The notes under the pieces are model-generated. The model was not told the origin of the DNA, searched no databases, and saw only the letters and a list, made by a program, of their open reading frames with translations. The translations under genes were made by a program, and so were the position numbers. Positions 8,384 through 16,573 of a stretch of 64,000 nucleotides of DNA are shown here, piece by piece (position 1 is the first letter of the stretch; each line of letters opens with the position of its first letter). Origin of the DNA: Dyadobacter sp. CY326 (GTDB taxonomy: Bacteria; Bacteroidota; Bacteroidia; Cytophagales; Spirosomataceae); NCBI RefSeq assembly GCF_021390515.1, contig NZ_JAJUXI010000003.1:744001-808000 (forward strand). Direction: 5' to 3'.

Positions 8384-9631
8384 ATGCAACACAACACGGA
8401 CGTAATCATTATTGGAGCAGGACTGGCAGGTTTGACGGCTGCCAAAGTATTAAAAGCGGCAGGGAAATCAGTAAAGATCCTGGAAGCTTCTGACCAGATA
8501 GGCGGCAGAGTGAGAACCGAGGAGGTTGACGGCTTCCTGCTGGACAGAGGATTTCAGGTTTTATTAACGGCGTATCCGGAAACCCAGAAGTTCTTGGACT
8601 ACGATGCATTAGAGCTGCGCAAATTTGATCCCGGTGCACTGATTCTCAACGAACAAGGCACTACAAAGATTGGCGATCCGCTCCGGCAGCCCAGTGCCTT
8701 GATAAGCACATTGGCATCACCGGCAGGAACATTCGCTGATAAAATCCGGATGCTTCAACTGAAATTAAAGTTGACTGCAAAAAGCATTGATGAAATTTTT
8801 TCAGGCAGCGAGGCGACTACATTGAAATATCTGGAAGAAGCAGGTTTCAGCCAAAAGATCATTGGCCAGTTTTTCAAACCTTTTATGACCGGGATTTTCC
8901 TGGAAGACAAATTGAGCACGTCCAGCAGGATGTTTGAATTTGTATTCAAAATGTTCGGGCAGGGAGATGCGGCTGTTCCCGCGAAAGGGATGGGCATGAT
9001 CCCGTTGCAGTTGGCGGCAGGACTAAGTTCGGAAGAAATCCATCTTCATCAAAAAGTGGTTTCCATTGACGGAAATGTTGTAAAAACAGCTGCGGGATCA
9101 ATGTTTGAGGGCTCCACAGTGCTCATTGCCACAGATCAGCTCGAAGTGCCCAGCCCTTTTAAGCAAACACCATCGGCTTACAATTCGGTAACCAATATGT
9201 ATTTTACTGCGGCCAGCAAACCCTTTACCCAGCCGCTGATTGCCTTGAATGCATTGTCCCAAAAGTTGGTCAACAATATGGCCGTGATGAACCAGGTCGC
9301 TTCCAACTATTCCAAAAATGGTGATGCCCTAATTTCCTTATCGTTGATTGGAGATCATTCCAACGCAGACAGTGCACAGCTTCAGGCGAAGGTTTTGAGG
9401 GAAATGCAAGCCTGGTTTCCGGAGGCAATGCAATGGAAACATTTAAAAACCTATCATATCGGCTATGCTTTGCCTGATGATGATCATGTGATTAATGATC
9501 TCGGCGACGGAGTAAATCAGCTATCTCCGCAATGCTTTATCTGCGGCGACCATTTGATGAATGGATCGATCAATGCAGCCATGAAAAGTGGAAGGCTGGC
9601 TGCGGAAGCCATATTGATCAGTCAGAAATGA
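8384..9631 (+). CDS. FAD-dependent amine-oxidase-like protein
   Basis: The protein has 415 residues. It begins with the FAD dinucleotide-binding motif GAGLAG (Gly 11-Gly 16), the ribose-binding Glu in KILEASDQ, and the GGRVRTE motif of the flavin amine oxidase / protoporphyrinogen oxidase / phytoene desaturase superfamily. The C-terminal FAD motif is ...FICGDHLMNGSINAAMKSGRLAAEAIL. There is no signal peptide, so it is cytoplasmic. The gap to the NmrA gene is 117 bases, so it may have its own promoter. The natural substrate cannot be assigned. Squalene- or carotenoid-type oxidation is one option because closest architectures are phytoene-desaturase-like. Confidence 0.87.
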   Translation: MQHNTDVIIIGAGLAGLTAAKVLKAAGKSVKILEASDQIGGRVRTEEVDGFLLDRGFQVLLTAYPETQKFLDYDALELRKFDPGALILNEQGTTKIGDPLRQPSALISTLASPAGTFADKIRMLQLKLKLTAKSIDEIFSGSEATTLKYLEEAGFSQKIIGQFFKPFMTGIFLEDKLSTSSRMFEFVFKMFGQGDAAVPAKGMGMIPLQLAAGLSSEEIHLHQKVVSIDGNVVKTAAGSMFEGSTVLIATDQLEVPSPFKQTPSAYNSVTNMYFTAASKPFTQPLIALNALSQKLVNNMAVMNQVASNYSKNGDALISLSLIGDHSNADSAQLQAKVLREMQAWFPEAMQWKHLKTYHIGYALPDDDHVINDLGDGVNQLSPQCFICGDHLMNGSINAAMKSGRLAAEAILISQK

Positions 9632-9764
9632 TATTGGTCTATCCATCCAAAACGATTGGCTGCTCACTCCGTTCTATCGCCGATTGGCACCAAACGCAGA
9701 ACGGAAAAAGCAGAATCAAAGGTTGTTGATTTGATTGTAAGTCAAATTAAACAACACCTTACCA

Positions 9765-10721
9765 ATGAGCGTTATGAAAACTTTCACAACAGTGCCAAGA
9801 CTAAAAACATGTCTGTTTGCGGCCATGCTGGCCTTTACACTTTCATCCTGCAATGACGATGACGACGATCAGCCAATGGAACCGGCAGCAAGTAACATCC
9901 CGGCCGTGGCTTCTGCCGATCCTCAGTTCTCAACATTGGTAGCCGCCTTAACCAAAGCTGAACTCGTTTCTACTCTGCAAGGCACAGGACCATTTACTGT
10001 TTTTGCGCCGAATAATGCAGCTTTCACAACCGCGGGCATTACCAGCCTGGACCCATTGACAAAAGATGCTTTAACTCCGATCCTGAGATCCCACGTAATT
10101 AGCGGCTCAGTGAAAGCGGCTGACGTGAAAAGCGGAACCGTAAAAACGGTTAACACCAATAATGACATTTACCTGTCCAAAAATGCGGATGGTGTGTTCA
10201 TTAACGGAAAAATCAAAGTCATCAAAACGGATGTAGCGGTCTCCAATGGCGTCATCCACGTCATTGACAATGTCATCGTCCCTCCTACTCAATCGCTGGT
10301 ACAGATCGCCCAGGGCGACACCAATTTTACGGAGCTCGTATCGCTGGTGCTGGCAGCTGATCCGGCAGTTGCCACAGCGCTTACCTCAGCCGGAGATGGT
10401 CTGACTGTATTTGCCCCAACCAATGCAGCGTTCCGTGAACTGTATAAAACGACCCCAAAAGCCACGCTTCTGGCGGCAGCCAACCGGGCCCTATTGACCA
10501 GTGTCTTACTCTATCACGTCGTACCCGGTCGCGTTTTCTCGACCGACCTGCCTAATGTATCCGGGCCTGTTACAACCGCAAATACTGGCACGGTCACATT
10601 TGACCTCGCAGGCGGCGCAAAAGTGGTAGGAAAAACCAGTGGCGCATCCAACATTACAGCAGCTAATATTCTGGCTACCAATGGAGTAGTCCATGTGATA
10701 GACAAAGTCTTAATGCCCTAA
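9765..10721 (+). CDS. Lipoprotein with two fasciclin (FAS1) domains
   Basis: The protein has 318 residues. A leader ends in the lipobox LSSC (Cys 29), followed by an acidic NDDDDD stretch that fits a surface-exposed lipoprotein signal of Bacteroidota. Two FAS1 domains follow at about 45-178 and 183-317. Each carries the conserved segments (GPFTVFAPNNAAF and LTVFAPTNAAF, then ATNGVVHVIDKVLMP). FAS1 domains mediate adhesion between cells or to matrix. A strong terminator follows. An alternative start at Met 4 would not change the mature product. Confidence 0.93.
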   Translation: MSVMKTFTTVPRLKTCLFAAMLAFTLSSCNDDDDDQPMEPAASNIPAVASADPQFSTLVAALTKAELVSTLQGTGPFTVFAPNNAAFTTAGITSLDPLTKDALTPILRSHVISGSVKAADVKSGTVKTVNTNNDIYLSKNADGVFINGKIKVIKTDVAVSNGVIHVIDNVIVPPTQSLVQIAQGDTNFTELVSLVLAADPAVATALTSAGDGLTVFAPTNAAFRELYKTTPKATLLAAANRALLTSVLLYHVVPGRVFSTDLPNVSGPVTTANTGTVTFDLAGGAKVVGKTSGASNITAANILATNGVVHVIDKVLMP

Positions 10722-10736
10722 ACTAAAACGAGCGTA

Positions 10737-10780
10737 AATTGGCAAACGGTTGTAATTCAATCAGTTTGCCAATTTTTTTA
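10737..10780 (+). terminator. Rho-independent terminator after the FAS1 gene
   Basis: A perfect 11-base stem (left arm 10737-10747, right arm 10764-10774) with a 16-base loop is followed by a run of seven T. It lies 15 bases after the FAS1 stop codon and 24 bases before the kinase start, so it separates the two units. Confidence 0.85.
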
Positions 10781-10803
10781 AATTTGCCTAACGCGCTGCT
10801 GTC

Positions 10804-11868
10804 ATGTTCAAAATCAGGTATAGGTTCGGATTTATGTTTTTGCTTGGCGCCTATTCATTCCTGAATACGCTGTTGCTCGAATCATTCGACTATTATCATC
10901 TTGGCGCGGACCAATGGGTGATTTTTTTGCTTTTTCTGGCGGTTACTGCGGGGATCTGGGAAGGCAACCGGCTTTGGGACAACTGGCTTTCCGAGAAAGA
11001 TATCGAGCCATTTTGGAAACGGATCGGTTATAATCTGGCAGGGAGTGTGCTCATCACAGCGCTGGTAACACTAATCCTTGGCGTTCCAACGGCCTATTAC
11101 AGCTTATCCCATGATTGGCATGAATGGATACTCCCGTTAAAGCTGCTGCTGATGTTCTGTTTTCGGGTAAACCTGTTCCTGAACACCATCCACGTCATTT
11201 TCCTGTACATGAAAAAGCTGGAAGAGAGCCATCAGCAATTGGAAAGCTATAAGCGGATTACCAGCCAGGCTCAGCTCCAATCACTCAGAAACCAGGTAAA
11301 TCCTCATTTTTTGTTTAATAACTTGAGTGTCCTGACAGCGCTGATTGCGCAGGACACAACCGCTTCGGTGGAGTTTGTGAAGCAATTTTCCAATGTTTAC
11401 CGCTACATTCTAAAAAGCGATGAAAAGGAATTGATAGAGCTCCGGCAAGAACTGAGCTTCATTCACTCCTATTTATATCTGCTCAAAACACGTTTCGAAT
11501 CCGGGCTCAGCATTCAGGTCGATATTTCGGAAGGCTGCCTTTCCGCCTATATTCTTCCCGTATCCCTGCAAATGCTGGTTGAGAATGCGGTGAAGCACAA
11601 CATTATTTCCAAAGGAAAGCCTCTGCACATTGATATATTCTGCATTGATAATGAGACCATTACAGTTAAAAATAATTTGCAAAGAAAACCAATAGAAGAC
11701 GATCAGTCGACCCGGCTGGGATTGACCAACATTGCCAAAAGATATGATTTTCTCGGACATCATGGCGTGGTTGTAGAACAGACAGACAAGTATTTCAGTG
11801 TCACCATCCCGCTGATCCGCATCCATTCGGAACACACTTTGCACAACGATATGGCTTCATCCGACTAA
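10804..11868 (+). CDS. LytS/YehU-type sensor histidine kinase
   Basis: This is a 354-residue membrane kinase. Four hydrophobic segments (about 9-27, 38-52, 75-98, 110-135) are followed by a short coiled coil and a His_kinase domain with the H-box QVNPHFLFNN (His 168) and the N-box LVENAVKHN near 260. There is no sensing domain outside the membrane segments, as usual in the Bacteroidota 4TM members. It sits 28 bases before a LytTR regulator gene, its certain partner, and the next gene is an outer-membrane protein. The signal is unknown. Confidence 0.92.
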   Translation: MFKIRYRFGFMFLLGAYSFLNTLLLESFDYYHLGADQWVIFLLFLAVTAGIWEGNRLWDNWLSEKDIEPFWKRIGYNLAGSVLITALVTLILGVPTAYYSLSHDWHEWILPLKLLLMFCFRVNLFLNTIHVIFLYMKKLEESHQQLESYKRITSQAQLQSLRNQVNPHFLFNNLSVLTALIAQDTTASVEFVKQFSNVYRYILKSDEKELIELRQELSFIHSYLYLLKTRFESGLSIQVDISEGCLSAYILPVSLQMLVENAVKHNIISKGKPLHIDIFCIDNETITVKNNLQRKPIEDDQSTRLGLTNIAKRYDFLGHHGVVVEQTDKYFSVTIPLIRIHSEHTLHNDMASSD

Positions 11869-11896
11869 CATTCAGCAACATTCAGATTCACCTTCC

Positions 11897-12661
11897 ATGA
11901 AAGTACTCATTCTAGAAGACGAAGCCCTTTCGGCCAGAAGAGCTGCTCAATTACTAACCGAATACGATCCGAACATTGAGGTGCAGCAGATCCTGGACTC
12001 CATCGAGGACGCCGCCATCTGGCTCAATCAAAACCCGGAGCCAGACCTAATGCTGCTGGACATCCACTTATCCGACGGCATTTGTTTCAGTCTATTCGAA
12101 AAAATCACAGTAAAAAGCCCGGTTATCTTCACCACGGCCTATGATCAATATACTTTGCAGGCCTTCAAAATAAACAGCATTGACTACCTGCTTAAACCCC
12201 TGGACAAAGGTGAGCTGAACAGGGCATTGGACAAATACTACAACCTGAACCACGACCGGAAAAGCATTTCCACCGTCGATATAGAAAATTTAAGGCTTAC
12301 GATACAGTCGCTGACCAAAAAATACAAAACCAGATTTTTGGTCAAACATGGGGACACCATTCATTTTAAGCACATTGAAGAAGTAGCCTACTTCTATGCG
12401 GATGACAAGGTGGTATTTATGGTAACCAATGAAGGAAAAAAATACCTGATGGACAGCAACCTGGAAAATCTCGAAGAAGTGCTGGACCCGGCGCTGTTTT
12501 TCAGGATCAACCGGAAAGTCATCGCCAGAATTGAAGCAATACAGAAAGTTAAGACATTGCTTAGCAGCCGCTTACAAGTGTTCTTAAAGCCTCTTTTCAA
12601 TCAGGAGGTGTTTGTGAGCAAATATAAGAGCCATGACTTTAAAAACTGGCTGGACAATTAA
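11897..12661 (+). CDS. LytTR-family response regulator
   Basis: The protein has 254 residues. The receiver domain (1-120) keeps the acidic pair EDE at 7-9, the phospho-acceptor Asp 55 (LMLLDIHLSD) and the Lys in YLLKPLDKG. A LytTR DNA-binding domain spans about 140-254 (RFLVKHGDTIHFKHIEEVAYFYADD, then FFRINRKVIARIEAI). It pairs with the kinase just upstream. The next gene may be co-transcribed, since only about 31 bases separate them when the later ATG is used. Confidence 0.93.
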   Translation: MKVLILEDEALSARRAAQLLTEYDPNIEVQQILDSIEDAAIWLNQNPEPDLMLLDIHLSDGICFSLFEKITVKSPVIFTTAYDQYTLQAFKINSIDYLLKPLDKGELNRALDKYYNLNHDRKSISTVDIENLRLTIQSLTKKYKTRFLVKHGDTIHFKHIEEVAYFYADDKVVFMVTNEGKKYLMDSNLENLEEVLDPALFFRINRKVIARIEAIQKVKTLLSSRLQVFLKPLFNQEVFVSKYKSHDFKNWLDN

Positions 12662-12692
12662 AACCAAACCTTCACTTACCAAACTTCACTTT

Positions 12693-13406
12693 ATGAAATT
12701 GCTATTTACCCTGTTTACTTTTCTCATTGCAGGCTGGCTTTCCGTAGTTTTCGGCCAGCAGACCAAAGAAGTCAGCATGCACCTCAAAAATGGCTCTATC
12801 ATTCGTGGCCGGCTGCTTGAATCAGGTGCCACTTATCAACTTGAAACGTATGACAAAAGCATCTGGGTATTTCAAAAAGAAGAAGTCGACACGCTGACAT
12901 TCGAGAAGCTGGTCAATCCAAACATCCGATATAAAAAGCAAGGATTCGTGCATTATACGGAGCTCGGGCCGCTGGCTATGAGCAACCGCGCTTCAAATGG
13001 CGTGACGACCTCCGCATTTTCTTTCCAGACCACGAATGGTTACAAGTTTGGACAATGGATTTACACCGGCTTGGGCATCGGTGCGGACTTGTATGCCGTG
13101 CAGACATTCGTTCCCGTGGTCCTGAGTCTCAGAGGTGATTTTACAGACAAAGGCTCTAAAATTCCATTCTATTTCCTGGAAGGCGGCTATGGTTTCAATG
13201 CAACTTCCAATGATGTGGATAGCGTCCGTTTTGGGGGCGGCGCAACATTTTCAGCGGGGATTGGCCTGAAAATCCTTTTTAGCGGGAACACGGGATTTAC
13301 TATTGCAGCCGGTTACCGGTTTCAAAGATCGTCGGTGACGCAGGCAAGTCTGGAAAAACTGGAAGATTTCAACCGACTGACACTGCGGGCAGGGTTTTCG
13401 TTTTAG
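12693..13406 (+). CDS. Predicted outer-membrane beta-barrel protein
   Basis: The protein has 237 residues from the ATG at 12693. The frame runs back to 12633 inside the regulator gene, but only the later start gives a clean signal peptide ending at VVFGQQ. Residues 25-75 form a small beta domain (LKNGSIIRGRLLESGATYQLETYD), which resembles N-terminal periplasmic segments found before Bacteroidota barrels. The rest alternates short beta strands and ends in an aromatic residue (LTLRAGFSF), the usual barrel signature. It follows the LytS/LytTR pair and could be its target or its sensor input. Function unknown. Confidence 0.75.
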   Translation: MKLLFTLFTFLIAGWLSVVFGQQTKEVSMHLKNGSIIRGRLLESGATYQLETYDKSIWVFQKEEVDTLTFEKLVNPNIRYKKQGFVHYTELGPLAMSNRASNGVTTSAFSFQTTNGYKFGQWIYTGLGIGADLYAVQTFVPVVLSLRGDFTDKGSKIPFYFLEGGYGFNATSNDVDSVRFGGGATFSAGIGLKILFSGNTGFTIAAGYRFQRSSVTQASLEKLEDFNRLTLRAGFSF

Positions 13407-13407
13407 C

Positions 13408-13806
13408 TTAAAAATTGACACCCGCAGTAACCTGTATTGTTCTCGTTTTCAAGTTGTAATAACCAGCGGATTCGTAAAAAGTCACATTCGTTTCGTAAGT
13501 TCCAAAGCCTTCCTGAATCCGCACCGAAATTGGAACAGTCACTTTCCAAAGATCCACTTCAACTCCCGCACCGGCAGTAAGACCGATCGCGTCTTTGGTC
13601 GTTAAAGGTTGCAAATCCTCATTCGATTCCTCGGCATAACAATTAGCGAAGCCGCAAATGCTGCTATACATCTTGACTTTAAGTGCCTGGCGTAAGCGGA
13701 GCATGGGCCCTAGTTCGGCAAAAGGCCGCACTTTACCTGATGAAAAAGTATATCGCAGCAATAGTGGCAACTCAATAACAGAACAAAACAATGTTGACCC
13801 GTTCGA
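13408..13806 (-). pseudogene. 5'-truncated outer-membrane (PorT-like) barrel protein
   Basis: About 127 residues of a beta-barrel C-terminus remain (ELPLLLRYTFSSGKVRPFAELGP, then TIQVTAGVNF at the end). No ATG exists: the frame opens only after a stop at 13807-13809 and the first possible codon is a TTG inside the terminator hairpin of the neighbouring gene. A complete family member has a signal peptide and about 80-100 more residues before this point. The front was therefore lost and the remainder joined to the hairpin. It converges with the intact barrel gene, and the two stop codons are nearly adjacent. Confidence 0.7.
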
Positions 13807-13822
13807 TCAACATTGTTTTGTT
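13782..13822 (-). terminator. Perfect 16-base hairpin between barrel remnant and T9SS gene
   Basis: Arms 13782-13797 and 13807-13822 pair over 16 bases with a 9-base loop. On the minus strand it follows the stop of the T9SS gene, with a T-rich right arm and tail, so it most likely ends that transcript. The barrel remnant begins inside it. Confidence 0.75.
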
Positions 13823-13827
13823 TGCTT

Positions 13828-16275
13828 TCAGCGTACAATGAGGATTTTTTTCGTTTCTGTTGCATCCGGCTTATTCACTTGCAACAGGTAAATGCCCGCT
13901 GGCACATTGCTAAGGATAATGTGCTCCTGATTTTTGCCCTGCCCTTTTACCTGACGCTGGTGCCAAACTTTTCCTTGTACATCCATAACCCGTAGCGTGG
14001 CTGCCTTTCCCGTTTGCAAATAAAATTCCGCATTGAATTCGCTGGTTGCGGGATTAGGATAGGCTTGCAGCACCGGCCCATCGGTTTGCATTTCTGCCGC
14101 GTCCGGTGCTGCCATTCGTACTGTGCTCACGGCCGGTAAAACACAGAACTTGTCCTGTCGACAAGCGGCTCCTGGCAGACCCTGAATCAAAATGGTGTTA
14201 TTGCCTTTGAACAAAGTGATGTAAAATGTTTCTTCTCTCGACACAATGTTCCAGCTGTGGGTGGCTGCAAGCGGCAACGACGGGATGGACAAAACGCCAT
14301 TGATCGTGACACTTACATGGGCATCTGCGGCAGCATAATATCGCAAGGTTACGGGGTAAAAACCGGAAGCAGGCACATTGTTGACAGCATATTCGACATA
14401 GTAATCATAATTGCCCTCCATTCCCCGGGTCTGTCCGTTCGACGCATTGGGATCATCCGAGACCAATCCATTGCTAGCCGAATTTTCAGCCTCCACGCAG
14501 GCAGTATACGGTTCGCCAGCAGGTTCGCAACCGGTGACGGTAAACGCGACAGTCGCGGTTTTGGGTAGACATGCATTTTTAGAGGCTGTGACGATATAAG
14601 TGAAGGTTCCATTTTTTCCCGGTGGGTCCAGATATACGATCCTGCCGGGCAGATTGATATCATTGCCCGTCCACTGATAGTTCACCGATTCGCAGTCGCC
14701 ACCTGAACAAAGCGCATAGATTGCGACAGCGTCCCTGCACGATGGTGAAATGGTGACCGCATTTGCACTAATCTGGAAATCACAGGTTGGTGGATTTCCT
14801 GTTCCGCCGCTGCCTGTCACACAGATCCGGTCTTGACGCACAGGGCTGTAACCCGGCAAGCCAATGATGCGGATTTTGTTGTTGCCTTCGACCAGATTCA
14901 CAGTAATGGTCCGCTCTCCCGAGACAATGTTCCAGGTGTGGGTGGCGTTGAGGCCCACCACAGGTATTTTTGTTCCCCCGTTAACGATCACATCCACTGC
15001 CGCATCCTGCGCTGCATAGTAACGCAATGTCAGTTCGTGCGGTCCGGTGGCTTTCACGCCATTCACTTCGTATTCCACATAATGATCCCAGTTGTTTTCC
15101 GCTCCCCTTGTCATGCCACCAGAGGCATTTGGATCGGAAGTAACAGGCCCGTTTCCTGCCGAATTTTCCGCTTCCACACATGCACTGAATGGTTCTGCCG
15201 GTGTGATCGGACAATCCCTTACGAGGACTTCTGCGTTGCTGGATTTATCTGGACAGCCGTTTTTGGAGGCCGTTACTGTGTAGTAAAATCTGCCATTGGC
15301 GGAAGGTGCGGGTGCTGTGACCGTAGATCCGGAACCAGTTGCTCCGTTGCCACTCCAGTTGTACTTTATCGCCCAACAGTCTCCACCGCTGCACTCGGCG
15401 ATGAGCGCTACTTGCGTTGCGCAGGAAGCAAAGTAGTTGGGTGAAAATGAACTGACAGCAAAATCGCAGGTGGGTGTGTCATCTACTACGACAAATGCAC
15501 GTGACATTTTTGCAATGCAGCCATTTTTGGAAGCAGTGAGTTCATATGCGTAAGAACCAGGCGTTGCAGGTGCGTTGAATGTGACTTGTGCACCGCTGAG
15601 GTCGACACCATTTCCTGTCCAATTAAAAGACACATCTCCACAATCTGAACCGGAGCAATTGGCGTCCAAGGTTACGGCCTGCCCGGGCAAAACCTCCGCG
15701 CTACTTGCCCATGGAAACACATCAAAATTACATGTCACGGGCCCACTAGGTCCGGAACTCCCTGTCACGCAAATTCTGTCCTGACGAACACTGTAACCCG
15801 ATAATCCTTGAATGCGAACCCGATTGGCCCCTTTGTTCAAGTTTATTGAAATGGTTTTCTCGGCCCAAACGATATTCCAGGAGTGGGTGGCGGGAAGCTC
15901 AACCGTTATGGGAGCCGTAGTCCCGTTTACCGAAACGCTTACATTCGCATCACCTGCCGTGTAATAACGGATTATCAATTGGTGCTCACCGGAAGCCAGG
16001 ACACCATTGATATCATAATCGACATAATGATCCCAATTGTCTTTGTCACCTCTTGTTTTGCCATTGGAAGCATTCGGATCCTCGGTCACAGGTCCGTTGC
16101 CCAATGCATTTTCGGCTTCCAGGCAGAGACTGAATGGCTCTGCTTTTTCAGATAAATCTTTGTGATCCTTTACAGAAACAACGTCGATCGGTTTGTCGGC
16201 ATAACTGCCTTCATTGGCAGCATAGGAACAGAGGCGGAACAGCATGAAGCAAAAGACGAGCGTACAAGTTTTCAT
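13828..16275 (-). CDS. Secreted T9SS protein with three CBM-like modules
   Basis: The protein has 815 residues from the ATG at 16275. The frame opens 24 codons earlier, but the later start gives a normal signal peptide. There are three copies of a carbohydrate-binding-like (CBM6/CBM35-type) module at about 53-171, 363-488 and 590-713. Each opens with EAEN and DPNAS..TRG and closes with GLPGY..RQD.xCV. Between them lie Ig/PKD-like domains at 179-266, 269-354 and 495-582, each with a TASKN.C motif. A T9SS type A sorting domain ends the protein (YPNPATSEF, VPAGIYLLQV). No catalytic domain is visible, so it is probably a polysaccharide-binding surface protein exported by the type IX system. Confidence 0.87.
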   Translation of the reverse strand: MKTCTLVFCFMLFRLCSYAANEGSYADKPIDVVSVKDHKDLSEKAEPFSLCLEAENALGNGPVTEDPNASNGKTRGDKDNWDHYVDYDINGVLASGEHQLIIRYYTAGDANVSVSVNGTTAPITVELPATHSWNIVWAEKTISINLNKGANRVRIQGLSGYSVRQDRICVTGSSGPSGPVTCNFDVFPWASSAEVLPGQAVTLDANCSGSDCGDVSFNWTGNGVDLSGAQVTFNAPATPGSYAYELTASKNGCIAKMSRAFVVVDDTPTCDFAVSSFSPNYFASCATQVALIAECSGGDCWAIKYNWSGNGATGSGSTVTAPAPSANGRFYYTVTASKNGCPDKSSNAEVLVRDCPITPAEPFSACVEAENSAGNGPVTSDPNASGGMTRGAENNWDHYVEYEVNGVKATGPHELTLRYYAAQDAAVDVIVNGGTKIPVVGLNATHTWNIVSGERTITVNLVEGNNKIRIIGLPGYSPVRQDRICVTGSGGTGNPPTCDFQISANAVTISPSCRDAVAIYALCSGGDCESVNYQWTGNDINLPGRIVYLDPPGKNGTFTYIVTASKNACLPKTATVAFTVTGCEPAGEPYTACVEAENSASNGLVSDDPNASNGQTRGMEGNYDYYVEYAVNNVPASGFYPVTLRYYAAADAHVSVTINGVLSIPSLPLAATHSWNIVSREETFYITLFKGNNTILIQGLPGAACRQDKFCVLPAVSTVRMAAPDAAEMQTDGPVLQAYPNPATSEFNAEFYLQTGKAATLRVMDVQGKVWHQRQVKGQGKNQEHIILSNVPAGIYLLQVNKPDATETKKILIVR

Positions 16276-16472
16276 AGCAAATGCAGGGACAGGTGAATGA
16301 ATAGGACAGGCAAAAGAGTCATTGAAAAAGACAATAAAAACTAGCATTGTCTATATTTCATTGGACACCAAATGACCGGTCGTCCGTGGCATCGGGCGTA
16401 AAAAAAATCGGCAACGATTCTGCGTAAGCTTCCACTGAGCCCCTTATTCAAAGTCCTGCTCAGGTCCTCGTC

Positions 16473-16503
16473 TTGGTGGAACTGGCAACATGTATTATAC
16501 TTG
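16473..16503 (+). promoter_or_regulatory. Candidate Bacteroidota promoter for the PAS kinase
   Basis: A TTG at 16473-16475 is followed after 20 bases by TATACTTG at 16496-16503, one mismatch from the TAnnTTTG -7 consensus. The spacing is within the usual 19-21 bases. It lies about 70 bases before the TTG start of the kinase gene in the divergent intergenic region. Confidence 0.45.
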
Positions 16504-16573
16504 CATGTTGGGCAGTCATGATATATTGAAGGTTTACCCAACTCACTACTATTAAGAATATTATTTAAAACAA

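Noticed and set aside
9660-9720. A weak inverted repeat after the FAD enzyme gene as a terminator.
   Set aside because: The 7-base stem has a 22-base loop and is followed by A rather than T residues on the plus strand.
14833-15444. A 203-codon plus-strand frame opposite the T9SS protein.
   Set aside because: It is a complement of the repeated CBM-like modules; the minus-strand protein is clearly the real one.
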